In this document: in pieces, positions 53,088-63,501 of the stretch
Position numbering within the stretch: the first letter of the stretch is position 1
How the letters are laid out: every line of letters starts with the position of its first letter
Origin: Candidatus Binatus sp.
GTDB lineage: Bacteria > Desulfobacterota > Binatia > Binatales > Binataceae
Assembly: GCF_030646925.1 (NCBI RefSeq)
Contig: NZ_JAUSKL010000067.1
Span: forward strand, 1-64,000
Length of the DNA: 64,000 nucleotides
Direction of reading: 5' to 3'
Translations under genes and position numbers: made by a program
The notes under the pieces: generated by a model
The model's database searches: none
What the model was told of the DNA's origin: nothing
What the model saw: only the letters and a program-made list of their open reading frames with translations

Positions 53088-54008
53088 ATGAGCGAGAAAG
53101 TGCAATTCGCGCTGTTTTCTCCACAAGCCGGACAAAGCTGGCATCAGATGGAGGAGCGGGCGCATCGATGCGAAAAGCTCGGCTACCATTCCATCTGGCT
53201 GGTCGATCACATGTGGAGCCCCGGGATGCCCGACCTCGATCATCACGAGTGCCTGACGCTGATGGCGGGACTGGCGGCGAAGACCGAAAAAATTCGCATC
53301 GGCACGCTCGTGATGTGCAATTCGTATCGCAATCCGGCGCTGCTCGCGAAGTCGCTTTGCACGATCGATCACATCAGCAACGGACGGCTCGAGGTCGGCT
53401 ATGGCGCGGGCTGGATGGCCGAAGAGTACAAGGGTTACGGCTACGAATTTCCGCCGATGTCCACGCGGCTCAAGATGTTCGAGGAAGGCTTGCACATCCT
53501 GAAGCTGATGTTCACCGAGAAGAAGGCGACGTTTAAGGGCCGCCATTACACGGTCGATGAAGCCGCGTGCAATCCGAAACCTGTGCAGCAGCCGCATCCG
53601 CCGATCACGATTGGCGGCAGCGGTGAAAAAGTGATGCTGAAACTCGTCGCGCGATTTGCCGATCGATGGAATTGTCCCGCCGGCTACGCGAGCTTCGAGC
53701 ACAAGTTCAACGTGCTCAAACAGCACTGCAAGGACGTCGGGCGCGACGTCAAGACGATCGACATCTCGGAGCAACTGCTCGTTTGCATCGGCCAGAACGA
53801 CGCGGAAGTCGAGGCGAAGTGGAAGATGGCGCAGATGCTGAAGCCGTTCGTGACGACGGGCATCAAGGGCACGCCGAAGCAGCTCATCGAGGAGTTCAAA
53901 AAGCGCATCGCGATGGGAATCACGACGTTTACGATTTTCTTCAGCGACTTCGCGCCGCCGCCGACTATCGAGCTGTTCGCCAAAGAGGTCATGCCTGCGT
54001 TTGCGTAA
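53088..54008 (+). CDS. Luciferase-like (LLM) oxidoreductase, F420-type
   Basis: This 306-residue member of the luciferase-like family has the pattern common in F420-dependent proteins: YHSIWLVDHMWSPGMPDLDH, IRIGTLVMCNSYRNPALLAK, SNGRLEVGYGAGWMAEEYKG and PITIGGSGEKVMLKLVARFA. The ATG at 53088 has GAGGAG upstream. The following lipoprotein gene overlaps its end by 8 bases. Cofactor is inferred from family resemblance. Confidence 0.92.
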   Translation: MSEKVQFALFSPQAGQSWHQMEERAHRCEKLGYHSIWLVDHMWSPGMPDLDHHECLTLMAGLAAKTEKIRIGTLVMCNSYRNPALLAKSLCTIDHISNGRLEVGYGAGWMAEEYKGYGYEFPPMSTRLKMFEEGLHILKLMFTEKKATFKGRHYTVDEAACNPKPVQQPHPPITIGGSGEKVMLKLVARFADRWNCPAGYASFEHKFNVLKQHCKDVGRDVKTIDISEQLLVCIGQNDAEVEAKWKMAQMLKPFVTTGIKGTPKQLIEEFKKRIAMGITTFTIFFSDFAPPPTIELFAKEVMPAFA

Positions 54009-54732
54009 GTCGAATCGATCGATCGCATCGTCCGCCTCGGCGATCGGGGCAGGCGGTGTTTTTTTTCTGGCAATGCTGATCGCGGGATGCTATTCGCCGC
54101 CCGCGTCCTACAGCACGCAACTGGATACGACAGGCGGACTCGGCCCGGGAGATCCGGTGACGCACGCGTCGGCGACGATCGGCCACGTGACGGGAGTCTC
54201 GACGATCGGCGGCGGCGATTCGGAAGTAGCGTTTCAAGTCGACGGCTCGCATACCGACGAGATTCACAATGATTCGATCATGACCCTCAACAGCCTTGGC
54301 GCGCAGCCGTCGCTCGACGTGATGAACGTCGATGCGATGAGTCATGCGGCGCCGCCGGGCGCGCGACTCGACGGTGCGTCCAGCATGAACGAAGCGCAGT
54401 TGTTCATCTCGGCGCGCGGGCCGGGCAGTTACGCGCAGGCGCTGTCGAAAGTCGTCGGTGGGAATACGCCGACGCCGCAGATGATCCAGATGCAGCAGAT
54501 GCTCGGGATGATTTCGCGCCAGACGATCGCAAATGCGATGGCGATTTCGCCGCCGTCGCGCCAAGAAGTCGAGACCGCGAAGCGCGAGGCCGCGGGCGTC
54601 GAGCGGCAACTGATGCGCAACGGCAAAGTCGAGCAGGCGGAACGGCTGCGCACTCAGATCGGCGGCATAATGCCCGGCATGACGGCACCGACGAATCCGC
54701 TTGCGATCCCGCTGACCTCGCCAAATCCCTGA
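54001..54732 (+). CDS. MCE/MlaD-like domain lipoprotein
   Basis: This 243-residue protein has a lipoprotein signal (FFLAMLIAGCYSPP). One MCE/MlaD-like domain follows (TTGGLGPGDPVTHASATIGH, VTGVSTIGGG, SEVAFQVDGSHTDEIHNDSI). A helical tail comes after it (EVETAKREAAGVERQLMRNG). MlaD-type proteins carry lipid between the membranes, usually with an ABC transporter; none is adjacent. It begins with TTG at 54001, overlapping the upstream oxidoreductase gene, so the two are translationally linked. Confidence 0.78.
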   Translation: MRKSNRSIASSASAIGAGGVFFLAMLIAGCYSPPASYSTQLDTTGGLGPGDPVTHASATIGHVTGVSTIGGGDSEVAFQVDGSHTDEIHNDSIMTLNSLGAQPSLDVMNVDAMSHAAPPGARLDGASSMNEAQLFISARGPGSYAQALSKVVGGNTPTPQMIQMQQMLGMISRQTIANAMAISPPSRQEVETAKREAAGVERQLMRNGKVEQAERLRTQIGGIMPGMTAPTNPLAIPLTSPNP

Positions 54733-54745
54733 CAGGTGAATTTCT

Positions 54746-56290
54746 ATGAACGGAGCTGAAAGCCTGATCCGCACCGCGATCGCGGCCGGAGTCGAAGTCT
54801 GTTTCGCGAATCCCGGTACGACCGAGATGCCGCTGGTCGCCGCGCTCGATTCAGTCGAAGGACTGCGCGCAATCCTGGGACTCTTTGAAGGCGTATGCAC
54901 CGGCGCCGCGGACGGATACGGGCGCATGGCCGAAAAGCCGGCGCTGACGCTGCTTCATCTCGGTCCCGGCTTCGCCAACGGAATCGCCAATCTGCACAAC
55001 GCGCGCCGCGCGCGATCGCCAATCGTGAATCTGATCGGCGATCAAGCGACCTGGCACGTCGGCGCGGACGCTCCGCTCACGTCGAATATCGTTTCGCTGG
55101 CGACGCCGGTCTCCGGATGGATTCGCAGCGTGCGCAGCGCGGCTTCGCTCGCAGGCGCGGCTGCCGATGCGATCGCGGTGGCGGGTCACGCGCCGGGACA
55201 GATCGCGACGCTGATCATTCCATCGGATTGCCAGTGGGATCCGGCCGAGTCGGCGGCGGCTCCGATCGAAGCGCCCGCGCCGCCGGCGGTCTCCGAATCG
55301 GCGGTGAAGCAAACTGCCCAGATGATGCGCAAAGCCATGCGCGTCGCGATCCTGCTGGGCGGCACGGCGCTGCGCGAGCGAGGACTCAAGGCCGCGGCTC
55401 GAATCGTCGCCAAGTCAGGATGCAATCTAATCGCCGAGACGTTTCCGTCGCGAGTCGAACGCGGCGTCGGCATGCCTGCCGTCGATCGTCTTCCTTACTT
55501 CCCCGAGCAGGCGCTCGAGACGCTGAAGCCATTCGACCTGATCGTGCTGGCCGGCGCGAAGAAGCCGGTCGCGTTTTTCGGCTATCCGAACCTGCCGAGC
55601 TATCTCGTTCCCGAAGGTGCGTCGCTCGCGAACCTGGCCGAGCCGACCGACGATGTGCCCGCGGCGCTCGAAGCGCTCGCGAGTGAACTCGGCGCGCCGG
55701 TTGCGGTGTCTTTGCCGTCGAAGGCAGCGCGCGCTGAGCGGCCGTCGGGCAAGCTCGACGCGACGGCGGCGGGCGCGGCGATCGCCTGCACGATGCCCGA
55801 GCGTTCGATCGTGATGGACGAAGCCGCGACCACTGGACTGCCGTTCTTCAACGCGTCGGCGAATGCGCCTGCGCATACCTATCTCGCGCTCACTGGCGGC
55901 GCGATCGGACAGGGGCTCCCGTGCGCGACCGGCGCCGCGGTCGCGTGCCCTGATCGTCGGGTTATCGCGTTCCAGGCCGACGGCAGCGGGATGTACACCG
56001 TCCAATCGCTGTGGACGCAGGCGCGCGAATCGCTGAACGTCACCACCGTGCTGTGCAACAACCACAGCTACCGGATTCTGCAGGTCGAGTTGGCGCGCGC
56101 GGGCATCAAGGAGCCCGGTCCCAAGGCGCGCTCGCTCACCGATTTGTCGAATCCCGACATCGATTGGTCGATGATTGCGCGCGGGCTCGGCGTTCCGAGC
56201 GTGCGCGTCGAGACCGCCGAGGCGCTGACGAAAGAACTCGAGCGCTCGTTCGCGACGCCGGGTCCGTATCTGATCGAGATGTTGCTCTAG
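54746..56290 (+). CDS. Thiamine-pyrophosphate-dependent enzyme (acetolactate synthase/decarboxylase family)
   Basis: This 514-residue TPP enzyme is of the AHAS/benzoylformate-decarboxylase family. The PYR domain has [20 protein letters not shown] and the catalytic Glu in [17 protein letters not shown]. The PP domain has the cofactor motif [18 protein letters not shown] with an Ala in place of the first Gly, and [14 protein letters not shown]. True acetolactate synthase would need a small subunit, which is absent. A 2-keto-acid decarboxylase or other carboligase is as likely. Confidence 0.88.
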   Translation: MNGAESLIRTAIAAGVEVCFANPGTTEMPLVAALDSVEGLRAILGLFEGVCTGAADGYGRMAEKPALTLLHLGPGFANGIANLHNARRARSPIVNLIGDQATWHVGADAPLTSNIVSLATPVSGWIRSVRSAASLAGAAADAIAVAGHAPGQIATLIIPSDCQWDPAESAAAPIEAPAPPAVSESAVKQTAQMMRKAMRVAILLGGTALRERGLKAAARIVAKSGCNLIAETFPSRVERGVGMPAVDRLPYFPEQALETLKPFDLIVLAGAKKPVAFFGYPNLPSYLVPEGASLANLAEPTDDVPAALEALASELGAPVAVSLPSKAARAERPSGKLDATAAGAAIACTMPERSIVMDEAATTGLPFFNASANAPAHTYLALTGGAIGQGLPCATGAAVACPDRRVIAFQADGSGMYTVQSLWTQARESLNVTTVLCNNHSYRILQVELARAGIKEPGPKARSLTDLSNPDIDWSMIARGLGVPSVRVETAEALTKELERSFATPGPYLIEMLL

Positions 56291-58209
56291 TTTTTCGGCA
56301 GCTTCGATATGGCCGGATCAATCCGGCCGGTTTGTTGAAAACCGATTGGCGCGCCGCCTTGCCTGCTCCATCGATTCGTCGTTTCCATCGCGATCGCGCG
56401 TTCGAAGTCGGCCATCGTCACCGGCCCTTTGCCTTCGCGTGAGAGCGCGATTCGCGCGGCGTTGAGCACCACGTTTTTGATTTCACCGCCGGTGAGATCG
56501 CAAGCCGCGAGTTTCTCAACATCAACGTCGAGCATCGGCAGCTTGTCGGGGATCATCCGCCGCCAGATTTCGCGCCTGATATTCAGGTCCGGCCGCTCGA
56601 ACTCGACCTTCACCGCGATTCGCCGCTCAAGCGCCGGATCGAGCGTGACCTTGCGATTGGTGGAGAGGATGCATACGCCGTCGAAGCGTTCGAGTTCCTG
56701 CAGCAGCACGTTGACCTCGCGCACTTCCCAGTTGCGGTAGGCGGAGTCGCGATTGAAAAACATCGCGTCGGCTTCGTCCCAGAACAGGACCGCCTCGGCT
56801 TCGCGGGCCTCGCGAAAGACGCGCGTGATATTTTTTTCGGTCTCGCCGACGAAGGCGTTCTGAATTTCCGCGTAATCGATCGCCAGAATCGGCTTGCCCA
56901 TCGCATGCGCGATCGCCTCGGCCGACGCCGTTTTGCCGGTGCCCGGCGGCCCCGAGAAGAGCGCGGTGACTCCGCGTCCGTAGGCGATTTTGGCGCCGAG
57001 TCCCCACTCGTCGAGCATCACCCCGACGTTGCGCCCGTTGGCGAGCAGCATCTCGAGCGAGAAGCGCACCTTGTCGCTGTGCGCCAGGTCGGCCATCGCG
57101 ACCACCGCGCTTCTGACGCGGCTGCGAGTCCGTCGCACCCGCTGTTGCCGCTTGATATCGAGCTTCTCGCGCGTTTCCGGCGTGAGCTCAAATTCGCAAC
57201 TGCGCAGCGTGCCTTCGTCTTCGATCACCTGCGAATCGCCGTAGCCGCCGCAAACACGAATCAATCCGTTCTCGCGCATCGTCGATTCGCGCCGCAGCAA
57301 CGCCAGCGATTGGGCGATTCTCGGAATCTGCGGACTGGCGCATCGCGCGAGGCCTTCGCCACAGAACATGTCGTCGCTCGCGTCGAGGTAGCCGAGATCC
57401 TTGCCGATCAGCGCGACCATGATATGCAGTTCGCTCCAGTTGAGTCCTCCTGCTACATGATTGATTTCCCAGTCGGGATGAAATTCCAGCGTGCGCACCA
57501 GACGTTTCGTCAGCCGCTCGATTTTGCGATTGGTCGGCATCACCAGTCCGCTCATCATGTGAAAGTGAAACCCCTGGCCGTCGAGCAATTGCGCGCGATC
57601 GTTCAACTCCGTGAACAGCGGATAGATGCGGGCCAAAAGTTCTTCCTGAGTTTTCACCTCCCATCCCTTGTCGGCCGACGCATCGAGGTTGAGCAGCGGC
57701 GCCAGCAATTCCTGCGATACGGTTATGTTCGATTCGGCGAAATCCTCCTCGTCGTCGAGCGAGATGAGGCCCTCGGCCATCAGCTTCGCGTGTTCCGCAA
57801 AGGCTCGCGCGACAATCAGTCGATCGCTGCCGCTGCGGTTCATCGCTTCCTGGATATTAGCGATCTGCTGGATGCGCGGGATGATGCCGATCGCAGACGC
57901 GACCAGGAAGAGCAGCAATTCCTGTTCGGTGTCGTTAAGCGCGAGCCGGCGGATGGTCTGCACCAGGTAGATTTCCGCGGATGATTTCGCGAGCGCGTCG
58001 CGCATCCGCCGCGCCACGCGCCGCTCGAGGCGTCGCGCCTGTTCGGCTGTGCCGGCGTCTTCGTTGTCGGTAATCCGGCCCCGCAGTCCCGACAAAATCC
58101 GAACCGCGTCGAGGATCGCGCCGTCGTCCTTAAACGGACGGATGCGCCCGGCGGCGAATTTTGCCGCCTCGCCAAATACCTGGTCGTTTTTCGGTTCCCT
58201 GCGTTTCAT
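56287..58209 (-). CDS. AAA+ ATPase with long N-terminal region
   Basis: This 640-residue protein has a C-terminal AAA+ domain: Walker [21 protein letters not shown] (Lys426), Walker [13 protein letters not shown], sensor 1 [11 protein letters not shown] and the arginine finger [12 protein letters not shown]. The first 370 residues are mostly helical and charged, ending in a basic [14 protein letters not shown] stretch. Its domain order resembles AAA+ ATPases linked with contractile injection systems, but no such genes are in the window. The start at 58209 follows AGGGG; a GTG at 58239 is less likely. Confidence 0.88.
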   Translation of the reverse strand: MKRREPKNDQVFGEAAKFAAGRIRPFKDDGAILDAVRILSGLRGRITDNEDAGTAEQARRLERRVARRMRDALAKSSAEIYLVQTIRRLALNDTEQELLLFLVASAIGIIPRIQQIANIQEAMNRSGSDRLIVARAFAEHAKLMAEGLISLDDEEDFAESNITVSQELLAPLLNLDASADKGWEVKTQEELLARIYPLFTELNDRAQLLDGQGFHFHMMSGLVMPTNRKIERLTKRLVRTLEFHPDWEINHVAGGLNWSELHIMVALIGKDLGYLDASDDMFCGEGLARCASPQIPRIAQSLALLRRESTMRENGLIRVCGGYGDSQVIEDEGTLRSCEFELTPETREKLDIKRQQRVRRTRSRVRSAVVAMADLAHSDKVRFSLEMLLANGRNVGVMLDEWGLGAKIAYGRGVTALFSGPPGTGKTASAEAIAHAMGKPILAIDYAEIQNAFVGETEKNITRVFREAREAEAVLFWDEADAMFFNRDSAYRNWEVREVNVLLQELERFDGVCILSTNRKVTLDPALERRIAVKVEFERPDLNIRREIWRRMIPDKLPMLDVDVEKLAACDLTGGEIKNVVLNAARIALSREGKGPVTMADFERAIAMETTNRWSRQGGAPIGFQQTGRIDPAISKLPKN

Positions 58210-58306
58210 CGGAGCACCCCTTTGATCCCCTGCGAACACAGAACAGTACCAGTCCGCCGCGACAACCGTTGTCGCGCGCGAACTGCATCTCGATCGAACT
58301 CTGTTT

Positions 58307-58936
58307 TCAGGAAAGCGCCGCCATCAGGTTTTCGAGCGTCCGCGGCAATTCGCCGATATTCGGAATCAGCCGATGATGCTCGATACGGCGGCCCACGCCG
58401 ACGAAATGCGTGCCCGCTGCTTCGGCCGCCACGCGATCGATCTGGCTGTCGCCGACGTACACTGCGCGACTCGCGCTGACGCCGGCGCGCTCCAGGCACA
58501 GCTCAATGATATCTGGCGCCGGCTTGGGACGCACCTTGTCGCGCGCGCTCGCGACCGCGTCGAAGATACCGCCGAGTCCCAGATGCTCGATCAACGCCGG
58601 TACGGTCGCCGATCGATTCGTCGCCAGCCCGAGCTTGTAGCGGCGTTTCAGTTCGATCATGTAGGGACGCAGTTCGAGATGCGGCCGCAGCAAGCGCAGG
58701 AACGGCGACGAATCCATCGTGCGCGCGAGATCGTGCATCCGCTTCAGCTTGTCGGCGTCGCCGCGCGCGCGGCCCTTGAACACGTCGGTGGCCGCATACG
58801 AAATCGCTGCGATTTCCTCGTCGCGATCCAGCGGCAGTTCACCCATCTGCGCGAAAATCCAGTTGTAGTAAGCGACGTTCGATTCATCCGAATCGAACAG
58901 CACGCCGTCAGCGTCGAATATCACCAGATCGATCAT
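58307..58936 (-). CDS. HAD-superfamily phosphatase (phosphoglycolate phosphatase-like)
   Basis: This 209-residue HAD hydrolase has motif I DLVIFDADGVLFDSDESN (nucleophile Asp and general acid Asp), motif II LATNRSATVP, motif III lysine in KVRPKPAPDII and motif IV VYVGDSQIDRVAAEAAGT. A helical cap follows motif I, as in Gph-like enzymes. Substrate unknown. It lies between the AAA+ and HxlR genes on the same strand. Confidence 0.92.
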   Translation of the reverse strand: MIDLVIFDADGVLFDSDESNVAYYNWIFAQMGELPLDRDEEIAAISYAATDVFKGRARGDADKLKRMHDLARTMDSSPFLRLLRPHLELRPYMIELKRRYKLGLATNRSATVPALIEHLGLGGIFDAVASARDKVRPKPAPDIIELCLERAGVSASRAVYVGDSQIDRVAAEAAGTHFVGVGRRIEHHRLIPNIGELPRTLENLMAALS

Positions 58937-59037
58937 CGAGGTGGAATATTGTGCGCGGCGGCGCGGCGCCAGACCAGATGGCAGCGCACTCGAATCGAAA
59001 AAGGTCGAACGCTTAACAAATAATTAATGTTGAAGGC

Positions 59038-59535
59038 TCAGCCGGGCGCGCGCTTGCGATCGATTCGCGCTTCGCGCCGTGCGCGATGCGCTGTTTTTTG
59101 CGGAACCGCGACGACTTCGCGCGCCGCGAGATGCTCTCCGCACTCCGAACAGACCATCGTGGGAGCCGTGGTCGCGCCGCAGTTGCGATGCACCAGCGTG
59201 AGCGGCGGCCCCGTTTCGTCGCAGAGCCACGTATCGCCCCATCGCATCAGCGCAATCAGCACCGGATAAAGGTCCAAGCCTTTTTCCGTGAGCCGGTACT
59301 CGACGCGTCCCTGCTCGCCGTCGGCGCGCGCGCGCTCGAAGATGCCCTTTTCGACGAGGTCGCGCAGCCGCGAACTGAGGATGTTGCGCGCGATTCCGGT
59401 CCCCTGCTGAAATTCGTCAAAGCGATGCCGGCCCAGGAACGCCTCGCGCAATATCAGCATCGTCCAGCGCTCGCCGACGACCGATAACGTCCGTGCGACC
59501 GAGCATCGCATGTCTTTGACCGCGGCCCATCGCAT
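59038..59535 (-). CDS. HxlR-family transcriptional regulator with zinc-ribbon tail
   Basis: This 165-residue regulator has a winged helix-turn-helix domain of the HxlR type (LSVVGERWTMLILREAFLG, TGIARNILSSRLRDLVEKGI, EYRLTEKGLDLYPVLIALM). The C-terminal extension holds a Cys-rich segment (CGATTAPTMVCSECGEHLAA). The latter looks like a small metal-binding ribbon. HxlR proteins often control nearby redox or detoxification genes; the target is not evident. Confidence 0.9.
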   Translation of the reverse strand: MRWAAVKDMRCSVARTLSVVGERWTMLILREAFLGRHRFDEFQQGTGIARNILSSRLRDLVEKGIFERARADGEQGRVEYRLTEKGLDLYPVLIALMRWGDTWLCDETGPPLTLVHRNCGATTAPTMVCSECGEHLAAREVVAVPQKTAHRARREARIDRKRAPG

Positions 59536-59648
59536 CGCTTTTCTTTCCTAGATGTCCCTCACTTTGAATTGCGCCGCAAATTCCCGGCATTGCCACGCAT
59601 AACCATAGTTGCACTTTGAAACTGTCGTTGCCAGCGGTGGGATCTGGG

Positions 59649-61742
59649 TTAATTGTACTTCTTTGCACTTGAGCCGCGCGATTCGATTCGCGTCACAACT
59701 TTGCCCGGCCGATACGCGGCAAGCGCGGTCTTCATCAGCGCCGCGCTGGTTTCGTTCGACGTTGCTCCGCCGATCGCGATCACCGAATCAGGATGCGCGC
59801 GATATTCGAGCGCGAGTCCGAGCGTGCCGACCGATCCCGCCATCGCAGCCACACCCGCTGGCGCCGCGCCGCCGATCAGATCGCTCGCTGCCTTCGCGTA
59901 ACTCGCGTCGCCGGTGATCAGCTCCAATTTCCTCATCGCAAGCGCAGCGGACGCCTGCACCGACGGCATCGGCATGTCATAAAAAACCTGGCGGCCCCCG
60001 ATCGTCTCGACCACGGGAGCGACCTTGTCGGCGCCTTTTCGATCGACGATCAGATTCAAGATTGGCTCGCGAAAATCCTTCAACACGATGGTGGCGAGCG
60101 CGCGCGCCTCACTCAGATATTTTGCTTCGTCGGAGTACTGATAGGCGTTCGCGAGCGCATTCAGCAGATAAACCTGGTCGCTGGCGAGCCCCGACACTCG
60201 CGCGCGGCCGCCCGACCACACGTGACGAAAGCTGCCGCCGGATTCGCGAAGATGGCTGAGGATAAAATCCAAATCGTCAAGCGCAATCTGCTTGAGATGC
60301 TCGTCGTCGAGCGCGGCCGAGGCGACCAGGTACGCATCACACATCAGCGCGTTCCGATCGGTCATCACGGCCCGATCCACTTGCGGGATTTTGCGCCGCG
60401 CTCGCGCCGCAAGCATCGATGCAGTGATCTGGTCGATCATCGCGCGCGCCTGCCCCTCGGAGATTTTCAGGCGAGCGGCCAGTTGCGCCGCATCGACCGC
60501 GCGCCGCAGCACGATTCGTCCGTCGGGCGCGCGCGCCGGCTTGTGATCCATCCCGAAGAAAATGATCGCAGCGCGCGCCTCCTCGGGCGGCAGCGCGAGG
60601 TTCACTTCGTCGATGGTCCAGGTGTAGTAGCTGCCGTCGTCGCCTTTGAACGAATCGGCGTCCTGATGCGAATAAAATGCATGCGTCTTCGGATCGAGTA
60701 GTTCGCGATTCACGTAGCCGGCGATCGATCGCGCCACCCGCGCGAGTTCCTGGTCGCCGCTCGCTTCGTACGCCTCCGCGTATGCTTCCAGCGCCATCGC
60801 GTTGTCGTAGCCGAGTTTTTCGAAGTGCGGCACCGCCCAATTCTGGTCGGTCGAGTAGCGATGAAACCCGCCGCCCAGTTGATCGAATACTCCGCCCGCC
60901 GCGATCTTGCGCAGCGTGTCGAGCGACATCGCGGTGAACTCCGGATGCCCGTAAAATCCGTGCGCGAGAGCTAGGCGAATCGCCGGGAAATCATAGAAGC
61001 GTGGTCCCGAGCCGGCGCCGAACCCGCCGGTTTTGCGATCGTATGAGCGCTGCAGCCCGGCCAGAATCTCAGCTCGCAGCGCATCCAGGCCTGTCTGCGG
61101 CGGACGATCCGCCACCGGCTGGACTTTCAGTTTTGCCGCGTTCGCCTCCGCCTGGCGTTCGAGCGCGACGCGATCGTGCGCGTACAAATCGGCGATACGG
61201 CGGATCAACGGCAGCATCGACGTATTCTTCCCGCCGCTTCCACCGGGGCCCGCGCCTGGTCGCGGCGGCACGTAGCCCGCGGCGAAAAAGAGCGCGCCGG
61301 TCGAAGTCGTGAAGCAGGTTAGCGGCCATCCGCCCGCTCCCGTGAGATGGCTCGCCGCGCTCTGGTAATAGGCGTCGATATCGGGCCGCTCGTCGGTATC
61401 GACTTTCACCGGCACGAAGTTGCGGTTCAGTATCGCGGCGATTTCGGGGTCCGAGTACGTGGTCTCGTCCATCACGTGGCACCAATGGCACCAGATCGCG
61501 CCGATATCGATCAGCACGGGACGGTTCAGAGAGCGCGCGAGTGCAAACGACGACGCGCTCCACGGCTGCCATCGAATCGGGCTCGCGGCGGCCTGGCGCA
61601 AATACATGCTCGACGCCGATTTGAGCGCTCCTGCCGGCAGCGCCGGCTCTTTCGATCGCGCCAAGTTTTCTGCGCGCGCGAGCGGTGCAAATGCGGCGAT
61701 GCAAACGATCGCGAGTAACGCAAGGACTCTTCGCGTTGACAT
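59649..61742 (-). CDS. DUF255 (YyaL/SSP411-like) thioredoxin-domain protein
   Basis: This 697-residue protein has a signal peptide (VLALLAIVCIAAFAPLARA). A thioredoxin-like domain follows (LIDIGAIWCHWCHVMDETTY, the CHWC motif), then a long (alpha/alpha) barrel region (GGVFDQLGGGFHRYSTDQNW, KTHAFYSHQDADSFKGDDGS). The family's reaction is unknown; its fold resembles N-acyl-glucosamine epimerases and cellobiose epimerases. The internal Met at 61742 is chosen as start because it opens the signal peptide. Confidence 0.9.
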   Translation of the reverse strand: MSTRRVLALLAIVCIAAFAPLARAENLARSKEPALPAGALKSASSMYLRQAAASPIRWQPWSASSFALARSLNRPVLIDIGAIWCHWCHVMDETTYSDPEIAAILNRNFVPVKVDTDERPDIDAYYQSAASHLTGAGGWPLTCFTTSTGALFFAAGYVPPRPGAGPGGSGGKNTSMLPLIRRIADLYAHDRVALERQAEANAAKLKVQPVADRPPQTGLDALRAEILAGLQRSYDRKTGGFGAGSGPRFYDFPAIRLALAHGFYGHPEFTAMSLDTLRKIAAGGVFDQLGGGFHRYSTDQNWAVPHFEKLGYDNAMALEAYAEAYEASGDQELARVARSIAGYVNRELLDPKTHAFYSHQDADSFKGDDGSYYTWTIDEVNLALPPEEARAAIIFFGMDHKPARAPDGRIVLRRAVDAAQLAARLKISEGQARAMIDQITASMLAARARRKIPQVDRAVMTDRNALMCDAYLVASAALDDEHLKQIALDDLDFILSHLRESGGSFRHVWSGGRARVSGLASDQVYLLNALANAYQYSDEAKYLSEARALATIVLKDFREPILNLIVDRKGADKVAPVVETIGGRQVFYDMPMPSVQASAALAMRKLELITGDASYAKAASDLIGGAAPAGVAAMAGSVGTLGLALEYRAHPDSVIAIGGATSNETSAALMKTALAAYRPGKVVTRIESRGSSAKKYN

Positions 61743-61870
61743 GAAACGGACGGCGCGGTACCCAAAAAACACAGCCTTGCGGATGCACTTCGACTGAATT
61801 GATTTTGGTTTCAGGTTCAAACGATGACTTCCACGACTAACGCCGCCGACCGGCGCTGCGCAGTTCCGCG

Positions 61871-62479
61871 ATGAGCGGTAAATCAGCCACCCGCCGACGT
61901 CCGTCGCGTGCGCCGCACGGTCCTGCCAAAGTCATCCGCATCCCAACGCCCAAAGTCGTCAAACGCCGCCGTGCGATCAGGGCTGGTTTCGGCCTTCTCA
62001 TTCTATCACTGATAGGGGCGATTCTCGCGCGGCTTTATTGGACGCGGACCGCGCCGCCGACGCCCGAAAAAGTCTCGGGCCTTTCCGAACAGGAATCCGA
62101 AATTCTGGGCCTGGTGAATGAGGAGCGCGCGCGGGCCGGACAGCAACCGCTGAAATTCTCGCCACGGCTCGCCGTGATCGCGCGCGGCCACAGCTACGAC
62201 ATGGCGATGCGCCATTATCTTGCGCATGAAAGCCCCGAAGGAGTCGCGCCCGCCGATCGAATCGCTGGCGTCGGAATCGGCTACCACGCAGTCGGCGAAA
62301 ACATCTACATGGACGACTATGGCGATCCGAACGCCGTGCCGACGCACGCGATGCGCCGATGGCTCGGCAGTCCGGCGCATCAGGCGAACCTGCTGTCGGG
62401 GAAATTTACCGAAACCGGCGTCGGCATCGCCCACGCGTCGGACGGCAGCACCTACGTCACGCAAGATTTCGTCCGCTGA
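61871..62479 (+). CDS. Membrane-anchored CAP-domain protein
   Basis: This 202-residue protein has a basic N-terminus, one membrane helix (FGLLILSLIGAILARLYW) and an outer CAP/SCP domain. The domain shows EILGLVNEERARAGQQPLKF, RGHSYDMAMRHYLAHESPEG, VGENIYM and WLGSPAHQANLLSGKFTETG. Family roles in bacteria are mostly unknown. A second CAP domain lies in the FHA protein at 42696. It is followed 23 bases on by the methyltransferase gene. Confidence 0.9.
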   Translation: MSGKSATRRRPSRAPHGPAKVIRIPTPKVVKRRRAIRAGFGLLILSLIGAILARLYWTRTAPPTPEKVSGLSEQESEILGLVNEERARAGQQPLKFSPRLAVIARGHSYDMAMRHYLAHESPEGVAPADRIAGVGIGYHAVGENIYMDDYGDPNAVPTHAMRRWLGSPAHQANLLSGKFTETGVGIAHASDGSTYVTQDFVR

Positions 62480-62502
62480 TCGCGACGGCTGCGGGACTCA
62501 CG

Positions 62503-63501
62503 ATGGATTTCTCCCAACTCGCAGCGCTGGCCGGAGGTCACGCCGAAGCGCGCGCGATTCAGACCGCGCTCAAGCTTGGGCTGTTCGAGAGCGTCGCGCA
62601 TGGCCGATGCGACGCTGATGCGCTGGCGGCGTCGCTCAAGGCCGATCGGCGCGCGGTCGGAGTGCTGGCCGACGCGCTCACGGCGCTCGATTTGCTCGCG
62701 AAAACCGGGAAACAATACGACCTCGCCGATATCGCTCGCCGCTTCCTGATCAAATCTTCGGCTGAATATCTTGGCGACCTGATCTTGTTCGACGAGGCGC
62801 TGTTCGAAACGTGGGCGCATCTCGAACAAACCATCCGCACCGGCGCGCCCGCGCGCACGCCGGATATGTTCCAGGTCAAGCCCGATGAGACCGAGCGCTT
62901 CATTCGAGCGATGGACAGCCTCACGCGCGCGCGCGGCGACGCAACCTACGTCGCCGAGCGGCTCGATCTCAGCGAGTTTCCGATCATCGCGGACCTGGGC
63001 GGCGGTCCGGGAACTTACGTCGCGGCGATGCTGCGGCGATGGCCCCATCTGCGCGCCGCGATTTTCGACCTGCCGGCGACGCTCGAGGTCGCGCGCCAAA
63101 TCATCGCCGAGCGCGAGCCCGATCTCGCGCCGCGCATCGATCTCATCCCGCTCAACTACCGCAAGGTCGAGTTGCCGGGCCGCTGTAGCGCCATCTTCAT
63201 GTCGAATATAATTCACAGCGAAGACGAGGCGACCAACGCCGACCTGATGCGCAAATGCTTTCGCGCGCTGAATTCCGGCGGCATCGCAGTCGTCAAAGAT
63301 CACATCATGAATGAGGAATTGACGGAGCCGAAGGCGGGCGCGATTTTCTCGCTCTACCTGCTGCTCACCACGCGCGGCCGCGATTATTCGTTCAGCGAAG
63401 TTTCGGGATGGCTCCGCGGCGCAGGCTTTATCGACATTCGACTGGAGTCGTTGCCGAGTCCGCCGTTCACCTCTTCGATGGTGATCGCGCGCAAACCGTG
63501 A
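62503..63501 (+). CDS. SAM-dependent methyltransferase (O-methyltransferase family 2)
   Basis: This 332-residue protein has the plant-COMT-like layout. A winged-helix dimerisation domain (AIQTALKLGLFESVAHGRCD, ALDLLAKTGKQYDLADIARR) is followed by a Rossmann methyltransferase with PIIADLGGGPGTYVAAMLRR, AAIFDLPATLEVARQII and IFMSNIIHSEDEATNADLMR. Small aromatic or lipid-like hydroxyl groups are usual substrates; the real one is unknown. The ATG at 62503 begins the domain. The next gene starts at its stop (GTGA). Confidence 0.9.
   Translation: MDFSQLAALAGGHAEARAIQTALKLGLFESVAHGRCDADALAASLKADRRAVGVLADALTALDLLAKTGKQYDLADIARRFLIKSSAEYLGDLILFDEALFETWAHLEQTIRTGAPARTPDMFQVKPDETERFIRAMDSLTRARGDATYVAERLDLSEFPIIADLGGGPGTYVAAMLRRWPHLRAAIFDLPATLEVARQIIAEREPDLAPRIDLIPLNYRKVELPGRCSAIFMSNIIHSEDEATNADLMRKCFRALNSGGIAVVKDHIMNEELTEPKAGAIFSLYLLLTTRGRDYSFSEVSGWLRGAGFIDIRLESLPSPPFTSSMVIARKP

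Noticed and set aside
52959-53774. N-terminal extension of the secreted hydrolase
   Set aside because: The extension runs antisense to the luciferase-like gene, and the signal peptide begins at 52958.
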